25,494 nucleotides of DNA from an uncultured Alphaproteobacteria bacterium. Its GTDB lineage: Bacteria > Pseudomonadota > Alphaproteobacteria > TMED127. The DNA lies in assembly GCA_902567145.1 (NCBI GenBank), contig CACFLM010000006.1, forward strand, positions 1 to 25,494, read 5' to 3'. The notes below the pieces were generated by a model. It made no database searches, was not told where the DNA came from, and saw nothing but the letters and a program-made list of their open reading frames with translations. Positions 14,737-21,838 of this stretch are shown here, piece after piece. The stretch's first letter is position 1. The number at the start of each line of letters is the position of its first letter. A program made the position numbers and the translations under genes.

Positions 14737-15023
14737 TGAAAAGATTCCTTAAATTTATAGTGATTTTCTTTGGGTTTTTAATATGCTTACTGTTACTAAT
14801 TACAATCTTTTTAATTTATAATAAATACAATAATTACAATTCAAAAGACATTAATTTTTTAGAGTTAAAGCCCCAAATCGAAGATTTTTACGATGTAAAA
14901 GACTTTCATATAGATGGTAATAAGTTACACTTACAACTTGAAAATAAAATTGATAGTAGTCAAATAATACGTAGTTATAATATTAAAATGGGTAATCTAT
15001 TATCTGAGATAGAAATAAAATGA
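14736..15023 (+). CDS. Small single-pass membrane protein, unknown
   Basis: No family recognised. From the ATG at 14736 (a TTG three codons earlier is also in frame but less likely) it has about 95 residues: MKRF basic start, a strong hydrophobic helix (about residues 5-27), then a polar ~65-residue domain ending in EIEIK, predicted outside the cytoplasm. The stop overlaps the start of the next gene in ATGA, so the two are almost surely co-translated and may work together. A promoter lies immediately upstream within rluD. The helix could be an uncleaved signal anchor. Confidence 0.7.
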   Translation: MKRFLKFIVIFFGFLICLLLLITIFLIYNKYNNYNSKDINFLELKPQIEDFYDVKDFHIDGNKLHLQLENKIDSSQIIRSYNIKMGNLLSEIEIK

Positions 15024-15475
15024 TTTCAAAGACCTTATTGCTTTTCCTTAGTACGTGGATAATAGAAAATACTGAATTTAACGAAAAAATTGAAAGCCCG
15101 AACCTTTTTAAGTTATCTAAAAAAGAGATGGCTGATAAAGCATGTTTTTCATCAGATAATTGCAAGGTTAAAGCCTATTATGTCAAGGATAGTGGTATAT
15201 TTTATATTGATCAGCTAGAACCTGAAAATGACGTTTGTGATAGATCCATTATACTTCACGAACTCATTCATCATTATCAGAAAAATAATAATAGGGCATT
15301 TGATCTTGATGAGAAGACTCTATGGACACTTCAAGAAAGACAGGCAATTTATTATCAAAATCTCTTTCTAATTTCTCAAAAGCGATTGAATAACAATCAA
15401 GGTCCCGAAAATGTGCTTGAATGCGAGGGTGGATCCTATCTTGATTTGCAATACAAGTACAATGAATCAAAGTAA
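15020..15475 (+). CDS. Predicted exported HExxH zincin-like protein
   Basis: The 151-residue product begins with a hydrophobic stretch (MISKTLLLFLSTWI) that looks like a weak signal peptide or anchor. The core has a metal-binding helix IILHELIHHYQ, with HExxH at residues 80-84, followed about 22 residues later by LQERQAIYYQ, whose Glu106 is a good third zinc ligand as in gluzincins. Four cysteines (42, 48, 73 and one near 134) suggest disulfides and a periplasmic site. The pattern resembles small alphaproteobacterial zincin-like proteins of unknown role; DUF6647 is my guess and should be checked. It overlaps the membrane protein upstream by 4 bases. Peptidase activity is inferred from the motif only. 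Confidence 0.72.
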   Translation: MISKTLLLFLSTWIIENTEFNEKIESPNLFKLSKKEMADKACFSSDNCKVKAYYVKDSGIFYIDQLEPENDVCDRSIILHELIHHYQKNNNRAFDLDEKTLWTLQERQAIYYQNLFLISQKRLNNNQGPENVLECEGGSYLDLQYKYNESK

Positions 15476-15508
15476 ATTTATTTATGAAAATTACTAACAA
15501 AGTTTAGT

Positions 15509-16321
15509 GTGAAAAGACTATCCTACAATCAGTTATCTGAGAAAATCTTAAAAAAACGAATTTTTAAAGGTGAAGTTTTTATTATTGAAGATTCCGAGGA
15601 GATTATAAGAATAATAAATACTATACAAAGGTATTTCATCTATTTTTTTAATTTTAAAATGAGAAGTAAAGGAAAGACTAGATTATTAAATAATGATCAG
15701 ACAAATTTGTTTTTTACTATTTTACAAAACAGAGTTAAGCGATGCAAACTAATAAGAGGGTACTTTTCTGCATTTTTAGAAAAAGTAGGCCTTAATATTG
15801 AAGAAACATACATGGACTTTATTACTTTAAGGTTTAGTCCTAGTAATGGAAATAACTCTCTAGGCACCTTGGTTCCAACAGCTGCACATAGAGATACTTG
15901 GGCTTCTAACTTATTTCATCAAATAAATTTTTGGTTTCCGATACATAACGTTTCAGAAGAAAACTCAATTTTTCTTGTTCCAAAATATTTCAATAAAAAT
16001 ATAAAGAATAATAGTGGTATTTGGAGTTATGCTTTTCATAAACAAAAGAAAAATTATCCGTCCACACCAGTTGCTGAAGATATATTTGCTAAAAAGGAGA
16101 TTTTAAGTTTCAAGTTATCTAAAGGAGAGGTTTTGTGTTTTTCAGGCCATCATTTACACGGAAGTAATTTAGGAAATGACCAAAGATTTAATCTCGAGAC
16201 AAGAATTGTATGTAAAAATGATCATAAAGATTTTAAAATCCCGGAGAATTTAGACTCAAATAATAAAATAAAGAAAAAAAAGTGGTTTAAGAATTTAGTC
16301 TCAGGAAAAAATTTTACTTAA
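15509..16321 (+). CDS. Fe(II)/2-oxoglutarate-dependent dioxygenase, PhyH-like
   Basis: The 270 residues contain the facial triad of this superfamily: His127 and Asp129 in AHRDTW, a distal His in GHHLHGSN (His217 or His214), and an arginine for 2-oxoglutarate in RFNLETR (226 or 232). INFWFPIHNVSEENSIFLVP fits the phytanoyl-CoA-dioxygenase-type double-stranded beta-helix. Substrate is unknown. It starts at GTG 15509, 33 bases after the zincin gene, and has no signal peptide. Its stop overlaps the true blh stop by 4 bases, tail to tail with the carotenoid/retinal cluster. A role in carotenoid or lipid hydroxylation is possible but rests on position only. Confidence 0.8.
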   Translation: MKRLSYNQLSEKILKKRIFKGEVFIIEDSEEIIRIINTIQRYFIYFFNFKMRSKGKTRLLNNDQTNLFFTILQNRVKRCKLIRGYFSAFLEKVGLNIEETYMDFITLRFSPSNGNNSLGTLVPTAAHRDTWASNLFHQINFWFPIHNVSEENSIFLVPKYFNKNIKNNSGIWSYAFHKQKKNYPSTPVAEDIFAKKEILSFKLSKGEVLCFSGHHLHGSNLGNDQRFNLETRIVCKNDHKDFKIPENLDSNNKIKKKKWFKNLVSGKNFT

Positions 16322-17200
16322 TTATACTTCGTAAAATTTATTAAAATAATGTGTGAAATAGTAAGAGATGATAAACCAATAACGATATAATTTATGGACT
16401 GATTGTTAAGTGAGTCATTGAAGAAAAAAAATATAAAAATAAAAAAAATTATTGTTAATAAGGTCATTGGGATTGTTTTTAGTATTAATTTAGGTGTACT
16501 TAGTTGCAAGTTATTTTTCTCTTCGATTAGGTGACGTGTTGAATGAAGAAAACAGAAATAAATAAAAAAAGAAAATAAAGGTTCAAAAAAACCAAAAACA
16601 GAAAAATAATAAGGATATTTCTATTACTAAATTAATAGATTTATTTGATTTAAAGAAGAAGTTTAAATTCTTAACCAACCAAACCAATATAAGCAAGATT
16701 AGTAGAATATAAATATAGTCAAAATAAATGCTAATGACTGATAGAAAATTTTCATTAACAAGAAAAAATGAAAATATTTCAATTGATTTTTCTGAATGAA
16801 ATTTAAAAGGCAAAGAAATAACAATTAACCCTCTAACAAGAACCTCAATTAATTTATTTTTTGATATGCAATCACTTATTCCGAAATGTAAACATGATAA
16901 AAATAAAAATAATATAAAAATAAAATTGGGAAAATTTATCCACATTAAAAAAAAAATTAATGGAATGGATACATATGTTACTACAAAAAATATTGTTCCC
17001 AATTTACTTTTTATAACATTCTTATGTTTAGCAATTAAGATATCTAGACTTCCATGAGCAAGACCAGGCCATAGCAAGGGTAAAGAAAATAATATAATTT
17101 GATTAAAATATTTCCCTGAAAAATAATTTTCATACAATAATACAATCGGGATCGTTAGGACAATTGAAAAAAAAAATAATTTAGTCTCTAAAAATTTCAT
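16318..17200 (-). pseudogene. blh: Beta-carotene 15,15'-dioxygenase Blh, interrupted by a one-base frameshift
   Basis: Membrane Brp/Blh enzyme that cleaves beta-carotene into two retinals. The first frame (17200-16583) gives 205 residues ending FWFF-stop; the second (open to the stop at 16318) supplies the rest. The break is at a run of 7 T on the minus strand (16591-16585). Dropping one T gives an unbroken 293-residue protein continuing EPLFSFFIYFCFLHSTRH. Predicted iron ligands are His49 (GLAHGSLD), His105 (CLHFGISD), His219 and His223 (HSTRH). Their spacing matches His21, 78, 188 and 192 reported for the marine 66A03 Blh. The last two lie beyond the frameshift. The ATG abuts the crtY stop. 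Frameshift may be sequencing error, decay or recoding. Confidence 0.87.
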
Positions 17201-18313
17201 TTATTTCTCAAATACAGCTTTTATCAGTGAAAACTTCGGAAGCGTTATTATAATTTTTAATATTTCTAGAAAATTTGCTGAATTTGTTAAAAATTTAACT
17301 ATCGAATATAAATTATTATGCTTAAAAAAATTTTCAAAAAATAAATTTAACTCTCTTGGATTTTTTATAGCAAATTTACAAAATATATTATCTAAGAAAT
17401 CATACAGTAATTTTTTTTTAATTTGTGGGTTTTGACCTTTAATTATGCAGTCAACAATTTGTTTTGAGAAAATAAATGAGTTTTGTAAAGAATAGCCCGT
17501 AGATTGCTTTACCCAATTACCTGCTGTACCAATTTTAATATAATTATTAGTATTTCTTTCTTGAAACTTAAACATTGGGATAATTCCTGACTCGATATTT
17601 ATTATTTTATATTTTTTTCCATAAAATTTTTTTGATATATATGTGTTTATATCTTTTTTATAGTTTGAGATAGTTAGCGCTTTATTAGAAAAATAAGTAG
17701 TTTCAATTAAAACTTTTTTTTCACTAAATGGTAGCATATAGATGAAATTAAAGTTTTTATTATTATCTTGTAAATCCATTAGTATAACCTCATTTTTATC
17801 CACGGTATCATCTTGGAAGACGATCTCTGCACCATAGAAGTGCTGAATAAGTTTTTGAGGTTTATTAATATTTTTATCAATTCTGCTATCGAATAGTAGA
17901 GACGATTTATATTTAGTTCTTTTGGTACCGACAAAAATACTGTCATCTTCTTTTTTTAAATAATTTATCTTTTGTCCCATCAATAATTTAAAATTTTTAT
18001 GTTTCTTTAACTTTTCCAAGAAAAAGTTAAAAAGGTTGTGAGACCTTATTCTCAGATATTTTATTTTATTAGAAGTAAGTATTATTTTTTTTTTATTAAT
18101 AACTACACAAACCTTGTCCCATCCATTTTCTGCGTAGCTTGTTAAAATGTTGTGTGGAACGTTCCAAAAACATAGATTCTTGTCAAACCCTATTTTTTTT
18201 CTTTTCTCTAATAATAGAACCTTCTTATTTGTTCTCTTTATTATTTCATAAGCTAAGATGAGTCCTGATACCCCAGCGCCTATGATAATTATATCAAAAT
18301 TATTTTTAATCAC
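17201..18313 (-). CDS. crtY: Lycopene beta-cyclase CrtY
   Basis: FAD-dependent cyclase making beta-carotene from lycopene at the inner membrane. The 370-residue protein starts with a dinucleotide fold, FDIIIIGAGVSGLILAYEI and VLLLEKR; FWNVPH near residue 50 and YGAEIVF, VILMDLQD and FIYMLPFS in the middle fit the CrtY 'FxxMD.....F.Y.LPF' region. IKIGTAGNWVKQSTGYSLQ is the C-terminal FAD segment (G..TGY.L). GTG start at 18313. Its stop abuts the blh ATG. It sits in the expected place between crtB and blh. Confidence 0.93.
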   Translation of the reverse strand: MIKNNFDIIIIGAGVSGLILAYEIIKRTNKKVLLLEKRKKIGFDKNLCFWNVPHNILTSYAENGWDKVCVVINKKKIILTSNKIKYLRIRSHNLFNFFLEKLKKHKNFKLLMGQKINYLKKEDDSIFVGTKRTKYKSSLLFDSRIDKNINKPQKLIQHFYGAEIVFQDDTVDKNEVILMDLQDNNKNFNFIYMLPFSEKKVLIETTYFSNKALTISNYKKDINTYISKKFYGKKYKIINIESGIIPMFKFQERNTNNYIKIGTAGNWVKQSTGYSLQNSFIFSKQIVDCIIKGQNPQIKKKLLYDFLDNIFCKFAIKNPRELNLFFENFFKHNNLYSIVKFLTNSANFLEILKIIITLPKFSLIKAVFEK

Positions 18314-18384
18314 CTTATGCTGAATAAATATTTTTTAGAGCATTATTTAATTTATTTTCTAAAAGTTTATTATAGTATTCTTTT

Positions 18385-19221
18385 CTATAAAAAATTAATT
18401 TTAAAAAAACTCTTAAGGTTTTTTAAAACTTTTTCTAATTTTGAGAGATAAACTCTTTGCTGCCAAATATTGTAATTATTCTTTCTGATCTTATTTCCAA
18501 TTGACTGATATAGATACGAAGCAATACTTATTGGGATTCTATATTTTATTGGTAATAGAATAACACCTCTCCAAGCTAAATTATAAATCTGATCAGAAGT
18601 ATCCAAAAGTAATTTCAAATCTCCAGTGAATTTGGCTTGAAGCTCTTCATCAATAAGAAGGTTTGAAAAACTATCATTTACATTTTTTCGAATCTCTTCT
18701 GGGAAATAAACTCTTCCACTTTCTAAATCCTCTTTGATATCTCTTGCTATATTCGTCAGCTGCATAGCTATTCCTAAATAAATGCCTTTATTTATTAATG
18801 ATTTACTTTTCACTTCCATAATTTTACACATCATTAAACCTACAGTTCCAGCAACTTTATAACTATAAGTAAAAAGTTGGTCATAATTTTTAATATTTAC
18901 TCTATTCAAATCGAATAAAACACCATTTATTAGGTCTAAGGCTGTTGATAGATTGATATTGTATTTAGACATTAATGTAATGAACCCTAGAACGATTTCA
19001 TCATTTGATTTACTTTGTTTTAATTCTTTCTTAATAGTTTTTAGTTTGATTTTAGATTTTTTATTTGTATCGTCTTTATCATCTGCTATATCATCTACAA
19101 GCCTACAAAATAAATAAAGCTTGCTAATATCGATTTGTTTTTCTTTTGAAAAGAAAAGTGAAGCAAAATAAAAAGTTTTAGCTCTTTTTTTTAATGAGAG
19201 ATTAATAATATTTTTATTCAT
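18385..19221 (-). CDS. crtB: Phytoene synthase CrtB, probably missing its C-terminus through a frameshift
   Basis: Condenses two geranylgeranyl diphosphates to phytoene. Aspartate-rich motif one is LVDDIADDKDD (about residues 41-51); motif two is NIARDIKEDLESGRVYFPEEI; YKVAGTVGLMM also fits. As read the protein has 278 residues and stops at a TAG at 18387-18385. Removing one T from the 6-T run at 18394-18389 (or the 7-T run just before it) continues the frame as YRKEYYNKLLENKLNNALK and beyond to residue 301, with a TAA at 18317-18315, one base before crtY. That restores typical CrtB length and the zero-gap spacing of this cluster. The start overlaps the crtI stop by 8 bases. The catalytic core is complete as read. 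Confidence 0.94.
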   Translation of the reverse strand: MNKNIINLSLKKRAKTFYFASLFFSKEKQIDISKLYLFCRLVDDIADDKDDTNKKSKIKLKTIKKELKQSKSNDEIVLGFITLMSKYNINLSTALDLINGVLFDLNRVNIKNYDQLFTYSYKVAGTVGLMMCKIMEVKSKSLINKGIYLGIAMQLTNIARDIKEDLESGRVYFPEEIRKNVNDSFSNLLIDEELQAKFTGDLKLLLDTSDQIYNLAWRGVILLPIKYRIPISIASYLYQSIGNKIRKNNYNIWQQRVYLSKLEKVLKNLKSFFKINFL

Positions 19222-20686
19222 TTTTGAGAATATTTTCTAAAACTTTAGCTGAACTTATGACTCCTGGAACTCCAGCACCAGGGTGACAGCCTGCTCCAAC
19301 AAAATAAAGGTTTTTAAAGTTTTCCGACTTATTATGAAATCTAAACCAAGCAGACTGTTTGAATATTGGAGAGATTGAAAAGCCACTTCCATAAAGAGAA
19401 TTGTAATCATTTTTAAAATCATCTGGTGACATGTGAAAACATACCTTCAAATTCTTCCTTAGTCCTGGTAGAATAGAATTTTCCAGAGCAACTAATATTT
19501 TTTCTTGATAAACCTTACCATACTCTTTCCAATTAATTTTATTTTTAAGGTTTGGGACTGGAGATAAAACATAAAAGCAGTCGCAATTCTTCGGAGCCAT
19601 TGATTTATCTGTAGCTGTTGGTCTATGAAGGTATAAACTGAAATCATCTGCTAAGATTTGTTTGTTAAAAATATCTTTTAATAAACCTTCATATCTCTTA
19701 CCCATCCAAATAGTGTGGTGAGCAATATCTTTATATTGTTTTTTGGTACCAAAATATATAACAAATAGACCCATGGAAAAATCCATTTTTTCTATCTTTC
19801 TTTTATTCCATTTCTTATTAAGATGATTTTTAATTAAGTGTTTATAAGTGAATGCTGGGTCAGTATTTAAAATAATTTTGTTTGCATATATATTTTTCTG
19901 TTTAACCTTTATACCAACTGCTATATTTTTATTAAAAATAATATTTGTAACTTCTGTATTCTTAAATATTTTGATATTTTCTTCCTTCATTAATTTCTCA
20001 AAACCTTTTATTATTGTTCCTGTTCCACCCATTGCATAATGCACACCCCATTTTCTTTCCAAAAAGTGGATTAAATTATAAATTGAAGTTGTTTCAATAG
20101 GATTGCCTCCTAGTAGTAGAGGTTGAATACTAAAAGCTTGTCTAATCTGTTCGTTCTTTATAAACTTTGAAACCAATTGAAAGACGCTTAAATAACTTTT
20201 TAATTTTATTAAAGTTGGAATTTGTTTGAGCATAAAATAAAAATTATGAAATGGAACGAATGAAAGTTTATTAAAGCCAACATTAAAAATTTTTTCAGAA
20301 AATTTTAAAAGACGGCGATAGCCCGCAACATCTGTTTCACTAAATTTAGATATTTCTTTTTCTGTTTTTTCCAAACTGCGTGAGTAATCGAAGGTCTTTT
20401 TATTTGATGAAAAATAAAATCTATACCATGGGTCAATTTCTACAAATTTTACATAATTAGATCTATCTTTGCCAAAAAGACGAAACAGTTCATCAAACAG
20501 AAAGGGCGCTGTTATAACCGTTGGTCCTGCATCAAATGTGAATCCCGACTCTTTAAATACTCTCGCTCTTCCGCCAAGTTGTTCTAATTTTTCATAAACT
20601 GAGACTTCGTACCCAAGCGATCTCATTCGAAGTGCAGCTGAGATACCACCGAATCCAGAACCTACAACAATTGCAGTTTTTTCCAT
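19214..20686 (-). CDS. crtI: Phytoene desaturase (lycopene-forming) CrtI
   Basis: FAD enzyme introducing four double bonds into phytoene to give lycopene. The 490 residues match the bacterial CrtI length. Seen: N-terminal Rossmann fold AIVVGSGFGGISAALRM with VYEKLEQLGGRA; TFDAGPTVITAPFLFDELF; GVHYAMGGTGTIIKGFEKL; and the C-terminal FAD/substrate segment YFVGAGCHPGAGVPGVISSA. The ATG at 20686 abuts the crtE stop, and the 3' end overlaps crtB by 8 bases. Product specificity (lycopene) is inferred from the following crtY and blh. Confidence 0.97.
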   Translation of the reverse strand: MEKTAIVVGSGFGGISAALRMRSLGYEVSVYEKLEQLGGRARVFKESGFTFDAGPTVITAPFLFDELFRLFGKDRSNYVKFVEIDPWYRFYFSSNKKTFDYSRSLEKTEKEISKFSETDVAGYRRLLKFSEKIFNVGFNKLSFVPFHNFYFMLKQIPTLIKLKSYLSVFQLVSKFIKNEQIRQAFSIQPLLLGGNPIETTSIYNLIHFLERKWGVHYAMGGTGTIIKGFEKLMKEENIKIFKNTEVTNIIFNKNIAVGIKVKQKNIYANKIILNTDPAFTYKHLIKNHLNKKWNKRKIEKMDFSMGLFVIYFGTKKQYKDIAHHTIWMGKRYEGLLKDIFNKQILADDFSLYLHRPTATDKSMAPKNCDCFYVLSPVPNLKNKINWKEYGKVYQEKILVALENSILPGLRKNLKVCFHMSPDDFKNDYNSLYGSGFSISPIFKQSAWFRFHNKSENFKNLYFVGAGCHPGAGVPGVISSAKVLENILKNE

Positions 20687-21778
20687 TTATATTTTTTTTA
20701 TATTTTTAGTGAGTCTTATTATTATTGAACTTATTACAAAACTGACTATTTTAGATAAACCTTCATCAGTTTTATTTGAAATATCAATAGCTTTTTGAGA
20801 AACTGAATTTAAATGAAGAAATGAAAGGTCAAGTGCACCTTTTTTTTTAATTTTATCTAGCCAGAAACTTATCTCATCTTCAGAGATCGAGTCATATCTT
20901 TTTTTAAGAAATCTTTGGAGAATAAATTTCTCTCCATTGGATGCATTGGCTATAAAATGCATAATTAAAATATTCATTTTTCCTTCTTTTAGATCTCTTC
21001 CTGGTAGACCTCTATCTTTTAATCCAAGAAAATCTGATAAATCATCCTGTATTTGATAAGCAATTCCAGTCTCATAAAGAGGGGAAAAATAATCTTCCTC
21101 AAAATCAATCCCAGAGAGAATTAATGCCAATTTAACTGGTAAACATATTAATCCACCAGTTTTTGCTTTGGAAGTAGATTCATAATCTTGCATTTTCAGA
21201 TTAAAATCTGATCTACTTAATATCTCGATTGATTGACCTTTGACAGTCTGCTTTATTGTATTACTTAATTCTCTAATAGCTTTACACTTGAGACTAGGGT
21301 CAACTTCAGTATTTGCAAGAACTTCAAATGAAGCTGAAATAAAGAAGTCTCCTAAATTTATGGCTGTGTGATCTCCAAATCTATTCCAGATTGTAGGTAG
21401 TCCTCTTCTAAGTATGTCTCTATCTTGTAAATCGTCATGAATTAATGATGCATTGTGAATAAATTCACAACACATCGCAATGTTAAATGAAACTTTTTTG
21501 TCCAAGCCGAATATTTTGGATGATAAAAGAGCAAGAATAGCTCTAAACCTTTTTCCACCTGATTTTAATTGATATTTAGCACAATGTCCCATCCATGTGT
21601 CATCACATAGAATTTCTGACATTTTTTTATCAAGTTTTTTAAGATCATTTTTATAAAACCCATGGTCTAGAAAACTTAGATCAATACTTCTCTGAAAGTT
21701 ATTTAAGCCTAACCAGTTCTGATTAGTATACAAAAACTGTAAGTGGTTTTTATTTTCTGATGTTAGTAATTTATCCAT
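20687..21778 (-). CDS. crtE: Geranylgeranyl diphosphate synthase CrtE
   Basis: Trans-prenyltransferase elongating farnesyl or dimethylallyl diphosphate to GGPP. It has KSGGKRFRAILALL, the first Asp-rich motif in ASLIHDDLQDRD, KTGGLICLPVKLA, and the second Asp-rich motif YQIQDDLSDFLG followed by GLPGRDLKEGKMN. I take ATG 21778 as start, giving 363 residues, longer than the usual ~300, with about 20 extra residues before the GGKR block. An in-frame ATG at 21799 lies inside the terminator hairpin. Neither start has a good ribosome-binding site, which is unusual and may limit expression. It is the first gene of the retinal pathway, after proteorhodopsin. Confidence 0.93.
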   Translation of the reverse strand: MDKLLTSENKNHLQFLYTNQNWLGLNNFQRSIDLSFLDHGFYKNDLKKLDKKMSEILCDDTWMGHCAKYQLKSGGKRFRAILALLSSKIFGLDKKVSFNIAMCCEFIHNASLIHDDLQDRDILRRGLPTIWNRFGDHTAINLGDFFISASFEVLANTEVDPSLKCKAIRELSNTIKQTVKGQSIEILSRSDFNLKMQDYESTSKAKTGGLICLPVKLALILSGIDFEEDYFSPLYETGIAYQIQDDLSDFLGLKDRGLPGRDLKEGKMNILIMHFIANASNGEKFILQRFLKKRYDSISEDEISFWLDKIKKKGALDLSFLHLNSVSQKAIDISNKTDEGLSKIVSFVISSIIIRLTKNIKKI

Positions 21779-21782
21779 GATC

Positions 21783-21816
21783 AAAAAAAAGGGAAACATC
21801 AGCGTTGATGTTTCCC
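21783..21816 (-). terminator. Rho-independent terminator between proteorhodopsin and crtE
   Basis: A perfect 11-bp stem pairs 21791-21801 with 21806-21816 around a 4-base loop. On the minus strand it is followed by 8 T (21790-21783). It starts 23 bases after the proteorhodopsin stop and its T-tract ends 4 bases before the crtE ATG at 21778. It should end most rhodopsin transcripts and leave the crt genes to read-through. Confidence 0.88.
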
Positions 21817-21838
21817 TTATAAATTAATTACATAATTT

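Noticed and set aside
16318..16509. 63-residue frame on the minus strand as a separate small gene
   Set aside because: It is in frame with, and completes, Blh once one T is removed at 16591-16585, and its open frame runs back without a stop to the break. It is treated as the blh 3' part.
16866..17057. Plus-strand frame of 63 residues within blh, and other antisense frames such as 986-1204, 2129-2437 and 6038-6238
   Set aside because: They lie wholly or mostly opposite well-supported genes, have low-complexity or shadow-type translations and no start signals.
21779..21799. crtE start at ATG 21799
   Set aside because: This ATG is inside the terminator stem and would add a leader coded by the T-tract (MFPFFLI). 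ATG 21778 is preferred, though neither has a ribosome-binding site.
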